DNA of 64,000 bases. It comes from Pseudoneurospora amorphoporcata. Taxonomy: Eukaryota; Ascomycota; Sordariomycetes; Sordariales; Sordariaceae. The notes under the pieces are model-generated. The model was not told the origin of the DNA and searched no databases. It saw only the letters and a list, made by a program, of their open reading frames with translations. Position 1 is the first letter of the stretch. Each line of letters starts with the position of its first letter. Shown here piece after piece: positions 57,015 through 64,000 of this stretch. The DNA is taken from NCBI GenBank assembly GCA_033297205.1, contig MU859162.1:1-64000 (forward strand), read 5' to 3'. The position numbers were made by a program, and so were the translations under genes.

Positions 57015-59270
57015 ATGTCCGTCGGGGTAAACAAGTTGCCCTGCGAGGGCTCACCCGAAGAAGCAGCGGTCGAATTTACCCATCAATCAGAAAAGCTGTC
57101 CTATCAGCCGCCAGATAGCCCGGACAACAGAGGTGTCGCCGTCGAAGCCATCTTTGTCGCACCCCAAGACCCCGTCATCGTCACATCGGATGGAAACCGA
57201 TTACCTGCTGTCCCGGCGATCGAAGCCTACAAACTCAACGTGCTAAGGGACGAAGCCGAAAGACACGATGGAGTCAAGGTACACGTTAGGGAAGCCAGTC
57301 GGCCGCGCGATACGGTCAAGGAAACAGAAGATTCGGCGGGAGACAGGGTCCTCAGCTTTCCCCGCGAGGAGGATGGGAAGAAGCGCAACGCGGACTCGAC
57401 GGACGGTAACCTCAAAAAGTCGATGCCTCCTTCCCATACGCACCCCCTTTTCCCACCATTACCGCTCTATGGTCCGTCATCGCGCTGGCGAGACATCCAC
57501 TGTCTGTTGTTTCGCTTCACCTCCTTCTTCCTCAGTCTGGCATTCCTGGGCGTCATTGTCCTAGGCGCCCTCTTCACCAGCATAGGACCTACATTCCAAT
57601 GGATATGGAAGCGACTGGATAATCAGGATCCAGACGCTGATCGGCCATTTTACAAGGAGGAAATTCGACGGAAGCATTTGCGAGAGCGACAAGTCCGCCG
57701 GTGGAGACGCCGGAGGTCGGCGAGTCACTTCGACCACGAAGACAGCGAAGACAACGATGAAGGCGATAGTGACGTCAAGGCCGTGGGGCCCGACCCCATC
57801 GTGTGCGACGTAGGCTTCTATGCCCGTCGTGTCGGGCTTGATGTTGAGACCCATCTTGTCGAAACCGAAGATGGTTTCATCATCGAGCTTTGGCATGTGT
57901 ACGATCCAAAAGAATACACTCCGCTACCCGAAAAGGCGCGGCGACACAAAGGCCCGGACGTGTTCACAGGCAAAGCCAGGAGGGAACCAGGCCAGACCAA
58001 AAACGAAAAGAAACCCAAGTTCCCCGTCCTTCTTATGCATGGCCTCCTCCAATCCTCAGGCGCATACTGCGTCAACGACGATGACTCGCTTGCCTTCTTC
58101 CTCTGCAAGTCCGGTTACGACGTCTGGCTCGGCAACAACCGCTGCGGCTTCAAGCCTCGCCACGTCTTGCTCGAGTACTCGGATCCCCGCATGTGGTGCT
58201 GGAATATCCGGCAGATGGGCGTCTTTGACTTGCCCGCCCTGACCTCGCGTGTCTTGTACGAGACTGGCTTCGAGAAGGTCGGACTCATTGCCCACTCGCA
58301 GGGCACCACCCAGACATTTGTTGCCTTAGCCAAAGAACAGCGACCGGACCTGGGTGAAAAGCTCACCGTCTTTTGCGCCCTCGCGCCGGCGGCTTATGCG
58401 GGCCCCTTGATCGGCAAGATGTATTTCAAGTTCATGCGCGTCATCACCCCTGCCATGTTCCGCATGCTCTTCGGCATTCACGCCTTCATCCCCTTCATGA
58501 TGACGATGCACTCGCTCCTCAACCCCCGCGTATACGGCTGGCTCGGGTACAAGGTCTTTTCGTTCCTGTTCAACTGGACCGATCGCCGCTGGGACCGGGA
58601 CCTCAAAAACAGGATGTTCCAGTTCGCGCCCGTCTATGTCAGCGCCGAGTCGATGCGCTGGTGGCTGGGCAGGGAGTGTTTTGCTAAGCACAAGTGTATC
58701 CTGGCCACCAAGGAGGAGTGGAAGGCGGAGGAGCAGGAGGATCGAGAGCTGGATAAGCTTGATAAGGAGGAGAGAGGTCGGAACGAGAAGAAGGCGGACA
58801 AGATCCTCAAGGCAGCAGAGCGCGATATGGAGGGCAATAAAGAGTCGGAGAAGTCGAAGCAAGCGGCTCGCAGGATGAGGCCCAAGGGTTCAAGGGCTTG
58901 GTACAACCACCAAGCGCCGCCCTTCGCCCTTTGGGTGTGCGGGAACGACGCCCTGGTGGACGGGACCAAACTCCTCAGGAGGTTTGATCGCGGACGTGAG
59001 CCGCATGTGAAGGTGGTTCACAAGAAGGTCATCGAGGAGTATGAGCATCTTGACGTCATCTGGGCGATGGATGCGGTGGACCAAGTGTTCAAGGAGATCA
59101 GGGAGGTGTTGTGGAAGACCTGCAATGCCAGAGATCTGTGCCGTGTTCCCGAGGGTTGCGCAGACGTACCGGCTTGGGATCCGGCTGGAAATGAAGATAA
59201 CAAAAAGGAGGAGGAGGATGGTGGGATGGAGTCGGATTCCAGTAGCGGCGACGAAGATGAGTCTTCGTAG
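57015..59270 (+). CDS. Acid lipase / steryl-ester hydrolase-like protein (Tgl1/Yeh family)
   Basis: A membrane-anchored alpha/beta hydrolase of the lysosomal acid lipase group; yeast Tgl1, Yeh1 and Yeh2 split steryl esters and triglycerides on lipid droplets and the plasma membrane. A single exon of 751 residues. After a disordered N-terminus comes one membrane helix (CLLFRFTSFFLSLAFLGVIV, about 163-185), then the family start signature DVGFYARRVGLDVETHLVET. LLMHGLLQSS is the oxyanion loop, DVWLGNNRCGF follows, and the nucleophile elbow is LIAHSQGTTQ with Ser428. The lid region (about 470-550) is hydrophobic. A charged Lys/Glu-rich insert near 570-630 precedes the acid (CGNDALVD) and the late His (EYEHLDVIW). 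An acidic tail closes it. ATG 57015 is the first in-frame ATG. Confidence 0.88.
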   Translation: MSVGVNKLPCEGSPEEAAVEFTHQSEKLSYQPPDSPDNRGVAVEAIFVAPQDPVIVTSDGNRLPAVPAIEAYKLNVLRDEAERHDGVKVHVREASRPRDTVKETEDSAGDRVLSFPREEDGKKRNADSTDGNLKKSMPPSHTHPLFPPLPLYGPSSRWRDIHCLLFRFTSFFLSLAFLGVIVLGALFTSIGPTFQWIWKRLDNQDPDADRPFYKEEIRRKHLRERQVRRWRRRRSASHFDHEDSEDNDEGDSDVKAVGPDPIVCDVGFYARRVGLDVETHLVETEDGFIIELWHVYDPKEYTPLPEKARRHKGPDVFTGKARREPGQTKNEKKPKFPVLLMHGLLQSSGAYCVNDDDSLAFFLCKSGYDVWLGNNRCGFKPRHVLLEYSDPRMWCWNIRQMGVFDLPALTSRVLYETGFEKVGLIAHSQGTTQTFVALAKEQRPDLGEKLTVFCALAPAAYAGPLIGKMYFKFMRVITPAMFRMLFGIHAFIPFMMTMHSLLNPRVYGWLGYKVFSFLFNWTDRRWDRDLKNRMFQFAPVYVSAESMRWWLGRECFAKHKCILATKEEWKAEEQEDRELDKLDKEERGRNEKKADKILKAAERDMEGNKESEKSKQAARRMRPKGSRAWYNHQAPPFALWVCGNDALVDGTKLLRRFDRGREPHVKVVHKKVIEEYEHLDVIWAMDAVDQVFKEIREVLWKTCNARDLCRVPEGCADVPAWDPAGNEDNKKEEEDGGMESDSSSGDEDESS

Positions 59271-60859
59271 ACTGGGGACCTGTATAAGCTGCTGTCAGGT
59301 AGTTATATGATACCCTGGAGGATTGGGCACTGCCAGCGGGCGGTGATGCAAAATCAATGGGATTCTGTGCGCCGATATTGGATTCGGGAAAGGGGCAGGA
59401 GTTATAGGATACGTACTACGGCTTATACACGGGGCCAGGATAAATAAGATCTGCTTCAATCGGTATACCTTAGATAATCAAATATCAAACATCTCTTTTC
59501 TTTTAGACCATCTTCCCGACAGATGGGAGATGCCGATTGACTTCGAGGTTCTGGCCGCTTGGTGCGTTGCGGGGCGTCGGACGGCGGCAAGATCTGAACG
59601 GGACGAGCCTAGCGCAGGAACAGCATTTCGAGATCTCGCAAATATATGCATGTGAGGTGACTCGGAGGTAAAGCAGGGGTTTCCTTGGATGATACCTCAA
59701 GGCAACAGTGCAGTTTTCCAAAAAGTACAATGCAGAGAAGACTGAAAATCACGACACTAAAAACTCACGATCTGAAGCAAAACATCAGTCGTCACACATG
59801 AAGCCGGCCACGATAACTGATGCCAAGAGCAATACATTATCCGAGGACCTTCTTGGCAACACTGGAGTTGTAATCTCATTTTTTTCAGCAAGGGATCAAC
59901 GGATGCCGAACACCGACGGGATGGTGAACCACCTAGCCAATACGCAGCCCTTCTGATAGACAAATAGTAACCACTAGTTTGGTATGGGCCGTACAGTTCA
60001 CCCCTGGAAAGTTCGTTAGTTTGGTACTTGGAGGGGGCTTCCATCTTTGCCACTTTAGGCTAGCTCGCTGGTTAGGTGGCATTCCTGGCCTGAAGTGAAC
60101 AGCACCTGCATCTGGTTCGTTATTGCCCGCTGTGAATGGAACTTGGTGGGACACGATCAAATGTTGTTCGTACCCTGGCTTTAGCCCAGTGTGGACCAAT
60201 GGAAGTTGCAGAATCCCTTGTCTTCTCCTTTGTCCGAAGACGTTGAAGGTTTCGCGCTAACAAACTTTCCAGCATTGAACTGTACAGATTATTGCCAAGA
60301 AGGCCGCATTGGGCACACGACAGATCCGTATTCCGCGACCCATGACTTTCCTCCGTTCTTTCCTGGGAGGGATGGAGAGAGACTGAGACCATAGTAAAAC
60401 TTGTGAGACAGAAAGGGAGCTGCCGCGCATGACAGTGAGACAGTCTAGATAAGTACTCTGCTCTGCTTACTCTGCTCTTCTGAGTTTGGTTGAAGTTTAG
60501 GAAGGATGGACTCAGTCACACAAAAGCCTCCTCCTCGTCTTTGATTATTTTTGTTCAACAACAACGCACTGGGTTGGTTGTATGTCGTGCTAGGTAGTAC
60601 TCTCACTGCAGTGCTTGGCGACGACCTCAGTTTGTGGTTAAAGTATTCCGTCCACCCTTCGAGTTCACCAGTTCCAGATGGTACTTCGAAACTAGGCCTT
60701 TCGTCCTGTTTTATTTGGCGGTCAACAACCGGTTGATGGGAAAGAAGCACCCGATGCTTACGGCTTGAAGATCAATAATCAGGAGAATACCGCGGCCACA
60801 ACCTGGTAGGATCGGATCGCCGCCAGACAAAAAGCTCCTGATCGAAGACGTCCGAAAAC
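59271..60859. other. Intergenic region before the GH125 gene
   Basis: About 1.6 kb with no supported gene; it holds the lipase 3' end and the GH125 promoter and leader. Confidence 0.45.
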
Positions 60860-63175
60860 ATGGCGTTACCACAAGCTTTCAGCTCGCGGCGTGGGCGTAT
60901 TTTCGCCCTCACGGCCTTCTTGGCTCTGGTCATACTTCTTGTGGGATATCAGACAGCGCCACCATTGTCCCTCTACCGACAGGACCCGGTTGTTCTTAAA
61001 CAACCCGAACATGAACAGAGCATTGGTCACGAACACCAAGAGACGGGTGAAGCGGGTCATGTTGATTTGACACCACCGCCACTGGAGACGTGGAACCATC
61101 ACGAACAACAAGACACCGGCATCCCCGCCAAACATGAGGATATCTCTTCTCCTCCTACGACACCTTCTGGAGAAGAAGATATTGATCTGGGCTTGGGGAC
61201 AGGGACTATCGAAGTGGGTGGTGAGGAACAGGCCAACAGACCGGACGAGACCCAGGAGGCTTCTCCGGCTGCTTCATCGACTCCAGCCGAAGAGGACTGT
61301 GTAAGCTTCGAACAGCTCCAGCGCAAGAAACCCGGTCCATTATCCGCCGGCAAGCGCCAGTTCCCCTACGTGCGCCCGCCACCACACTGTCGCACCTTCC
61401 AGCTCCCGGCTCTCGAGAAGCTCATCGAGCGCATGAGGACGGTGATCAAAGACCCGGATCTTTTCCGCCTCTTTGAGAATAGCTACCCCAACACCATTGA
61501 TACCATGATCAAGTGGCACGGCTATGCCAGAAACAACTCCCCCTGGGACACCAACACGGGCACTTACTCCAAGTCCCTCGCTGCCCTCATGGCCACTCCC
61601 GACGAGGACCAACAAGAAGAAGAAGTCGACAACCCCGAAACAGACGAAGAACTAACCTACATCATAACGGGTGACATCGACGCAATGTGGCTCCGCGACT
61701 CCGCCTCCCAGCTCTACTCCTACCTGCCCTTCCTCACCCCCTCCACTTCCAAGGATTCGCTCGCCAGCCTGTGGCGGGGACTCATTAACTCGCACGCACG
61801 CTACATCGTCATCTCGCCCTATTGCCACTCCTTCCAACCGCCGCCCGAATCCGGCATCCCGCCCACCCACAACGGCGCCTACAGCCAGAACAACCCGCAA
61901 CCGCCCTACGACCCGCAAAAGGTGTTTGACTGCAAGTGGGAGCTCGACAGCCTGGCTTCCTTCTTGCAGATTAGTAGCGCGTACCACGCCAAGATCCCGG
62001 AGGATTTGGAATTTTTCGGAAAGTACAAGTGGATCGAAGCTGTTAAGGCTGCCGTGGACGCCGCGGCCGCGATGAGGTTGGGGACGTACGATGAGGATGG
62101 CAAAGTGTTACCCTCGGCATGGACGTTTACCGGTTGGACGAACAGAGGCAGCGAGACGCTGACGAACGATGGGTTGGGAAACCCAGTCAAAGAGAACGGC
62201 ATGGTTCGGAGCGGGTTCAGGCCGAGTGACGATGCTTGTATCTTCCAGCTGTTGACGCCGAGTAACATGATGTTTGCGGCGTATCTGGAGCAGGCGAGTG
62301 TGATTATGGAGGGACTTGCTCATCTCGACGACCTAGACGAGGGCAAGAAAGCGATGGCGAAGAATATGACGGTGCAGATGCGTGATCTTGCCAGGGGGAT
62401 CAGATATGGGATTGCCAAGGACGCGGTGGTCACTCATCGTGAGTTTGGCGACATGTTTGCGTACGAGGTGGATGGGTACGGGAGCGCGAATCTGATGGAC
62501 GACGCGAATGTCCCGTCGCTGCTGGCGTTTCCGTTGTGGAATTTTACCCATCCGCCGCCGCTTGGAGACCACCACCAAAAGACTATGGTCAAGTCAACCC
62601 ATACCTCCATCAAAAACACCCAAACCCCCAACCGCTCCTCAGAATCAGACTCCACCCAACCACCCTCCGTCGACGACGAAACCGAACTTCCCTCCCTTTC
62701 CCCTCCGCCTTCTAAGCCGTACACTACCACCCCCTTACCCACCCACAATTACTCCCAAATCTACCAAAACACCCGCCGCTTCATCCTCTCCCTCTCCAAC
62801 CCCTACTACGCCCAGGGGCCCGCCCTCTCCGCCGTCGGCGGTCCTCACCTCGGTCCAGGAAAGGGGTGGCCGATGGCCGCCACCGTCGCGGCATTAACCG
62901 CCTACAACTCTGACCTCTCCGGTTTATCTTCGGGGTCAAAAGAACAAGAAAAAGTGGTGGAGGGACAATTACAAATGATATTGGACTCGACGAGCGGGAC
63001 GGGGGTGGTGCACGAGACGGTGAATGCGTGGAACGAGAAGGATTGGACGCGTAGCTGGTTTGGGTGGGCGAATGGGTTGTTTGGGGAGTTGATTTTGAGG
63101 GTTGCGGAGGAGGAGGCGGGACGGGGGGTGAAGTGGGAACAAGGGGAGGGGTTATTGGGGAGGTCGTGGCAGTGA
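60860..63175 (+). CDS. GH125 family glycosidase (exo-alpha-1,6-mannosidase type), type II membrane
   Basis: GH125 enzymes (old DUF1237) remove terminal alpha-1,6-mannose; fungal members carry an N-terminal anchor and probably act in the Golgi or wall. One exon, 771 residues. RRGRIFALTAFLALVILLVGY at about residues 10-30 is a signal anchor, followed by a ~130-residue Pro/Glu-rich stem. The catalytic domain starts near RPPPHCRTFQLPALEKLIER. ITGDIDAMWLRDSASQLYSY is the family's substrate-site block, RYIVISPYCHSF, FDCKWELDSLASFL and FTGWTNRGSE follow, and SGFRPSDDACIFQLLTPSNM is another conserved block. The late blocks GPHLGPGKGWPMA, TGVVHETVNAWNE and RSWFGWANGLFGELIL are all present. An unusually long Pro/Thr/Ser insert sits at about 570-630. 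The start has an A at -3. Confidence 0.9.
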   Translation: MALPQAFSSRRGRIFALTAFLALVILLVGYQTAPPLSLYRQDPVVLKQPEHEQSIGHEHQETGEAGHVDLTPPPLETWNHHEQQDTGIPAKHEDISSPPTTPSGEEDIDLGLGTGTIEVGGEEQANRPDETQEASPAASSTPAEEDCVSFEQLQRKKPGPLSAGKRQFPYVRPPPHCRTFQLPALEKLIERMRTVIKDPDLFRLFENSYPNTIDTMIKWHGYARNNSPWDTNTGTYSKSLAALMATPDEDQQEEEVDNPETDEELTYIITGDIDAMWLRDSASQLYSYLPFLTPSTSKDSLASLWRGLINSHARYIVISPYCHSFQPPPESGIPPTHNGAYSQNNPQPPYDPQKVFDCKWELDSLASFLQISSAYHAKIPEDLEFFGKYKWIEAVKAAVDAAAAMRLGTYDEDGKVLPSAWTFTGWTNRGSETLTNDGLGNPVKENGMVRSGFRPSDDACIFQLLTPSNMMFAAYLEQASVIMEGLAHLDDLDEGKKAMAKNMTVQMRDLARGIRYGIAKDAVVTHREFGDMFAYEVDGYGSANLMDDANVPSLLAFPLWNFTHPPPLGDHHQKTMVKSTHTSIKNTQTPNRSSESDSTQPPSVDDETELPSLSPPPSKPYTTTPLPTHNYSQIYQNTRRFILSLSNPYYAQGPALSAVGGPHLGPGKGWPMAATVAALTAYNSDLSGLSSGSKEQEKVVEGQLQMILDSTSGTGVVHETVNAWNEKDWTRSWFGWANGLFGELILRVAEEEAGRGVKWEQGEGLLGRSWQ

Positions 63176-63780
63176 TGCGTGTATGCTTGTCGTTTTATGT
63201 TTTTTCTCGTTTTTTTTTCTTTCAGTGTGTTGGGTTTTTCCTGGATTTTGAGAAGGACAAAATTTGTTGTACCTAGGAAGGCATGCGCCCGTCTTGACAG
63301 GAGTAAACGTGCTCTCTTGGCTGACGGGAGGGACAAGCATGTTGGGCGTTGATGGTGTTGAAACTGATGACCTATTATTTTAAAGTTGCTTGCAAGATCT
63401 CGGGATCTTCTGGATACGATTACCCTAGGAGAGCATCTCCTTTCTGAAAACATCTTGTTTGATCCCTACTTTGATTTTTTACCTAACTCGCTACCCAGTC
63501 CTTACTGTACTCATACAAAGAGCCCCTTGTTTCCACCTTCATAAATTGAAGGCTCAAATCCGATACCATGTCAGTTTCTTAGCAAGATGGCCTGATCTCA
63601 GCAACAGGCTCGTCGATAACTATAATGCAATAACCATACGATCCATGAAAAGCAACGCCATCGCTATGTAACCCATCATACTAGAAGCAAGATTCAGTCT
63701 GTTCCTTCCCTCCCTTCCTTCCCTTCCTGTCTTTCGTAATCCGTAATCAGAGAACGGTTGTCTCTGCCTCATTCACCAGC
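63176..63780. other. Convergent 3' region at the right edge
   Basis: No gene is seen between the GH125 stop and the stop codon of the last partial gene. A CCTTCC-rich pyrimidine stretch lies near 63700-63730. Confidence 0.45.
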
Positions 63781-64000
63781 TCACAACCCCTTAAACGTCG
63801 TGCCCACGATCTCTGCACCACAAATCGCCTTCTTCTCCTGCTCGTTCATCGCCGCGCTCCACAGCCTTAGGTCGTCCAGGGTAAGGTTCGCATTCGCCAA
63901 CTTTGATTCCAGACTCCGAAGATCAATCCGGTTGTGGGCGGTCAACAAATCACCGCCACTGACCGCATTTCTGAGGCCATTTGTACCATCCTTTGCCTTC
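63781..64000 (-). CDS. 3' end of an unrecognised gene, cut by the window edge
   Basis: A minus-strand frame with no stop runs from the window edge to TGA at 63783-63781, giving 72 visible codons. The visible part contains NRIDLRSLESKLANANLTLD and MNEQEKKAICGAEIVGTTFK and looks helical and charged, like a real protein end. I do not recognise the family. It is convergent with GH125. Confidence 0.5.
   Translation of the reverse strand, partial: KAKDGTNGLRNAVSGGDLLTAHNRIDLRSLESKLANANLTLDDLRLWSAAMNEQEKKAICGAEIVGTTFKGL

Overview
The window is nuclear DNA of a filamentous ascomycete. It carries GT-AG introns of about 50-730 nt, many with clear CTAAC/CTGAC branch sites. Its proteins are fungal: Yos1, RTC4, a giant LRR adenylate cyclase, PEX6, xylose reductase and a GH125 mannosidase. 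The adenylate cyclase and xylose reductase match, from memory, Neurospora crassa CR-1 and its xylose reductase, so the organism is Sordariales, in Neurospora or a sister genus such as Sordaria. Several substitutions relative to my recollection of the N. crassa xylose reductase argue for a relative rather than N. crassa itself. No transposon, heavily RIP-mutated tract, tRNA, rRNA or CRISPR array was found.

Layout, left to right. 0-10.7 kb: Sec61 beta (-), a Psr1-type CTD-like phosphatase (-), a long gene-poor stretch and a possible decayed secreted-protein gene (about 9 kb, -). 10.8-17.3 kb: a peroxisomal ABCD half-transporter (+) and a membrane-anchored 'Tat-signal-like' family gene interrupted by an in-frame TAG (+). 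17.3-30.5 kb: xylose reductase (+) with a TATA box and a distal cluster of XlnR/XLR-1-like motifs, then Sds22 (-), a BEM46/ABHD-type hydrolase (+), a BTB/POZ protein (+) and Yos1 (-). 32-40 kb: adenylate cyclase cr-1 (-, 4 exons, 2310 aa). 42.8-50.4 kb: RTC4 (-), dynamitin/dynactin p50 (+), the small subunit of molybdopterin synthase (+) and an SH3BGR/glutaredoxin-fold protein (+). 50.8-64 kb: PEX6 (-), a steryl-ester/acid lipase-like protein (+), a GH125 glycosidase (+) and the 3' end of an unrecognised gene (-).

The genes are ordinary housekeeping and signalling loci rather than one pathway. Two themes recur. One is peroxisome and lipid use (ABCD transporter, PEX6, Tgl1-like lipase). The other is secretory-pathway upkeep (Sec61 beta, Yos1, GH125). 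I found no convincing undescribed multi-gene system. The points worth a second look are gene-structure oddities: a start codon alone on its exon, a GC-AG intron, a 3n stop-free intron inside the PEX6 D2 domain, a premature stop, a uORF, and homopolymer tracts in and around cr-1. Exon boundaries were set by hand from splice signals and reading-frame continuity; there is no transcript evidence here.
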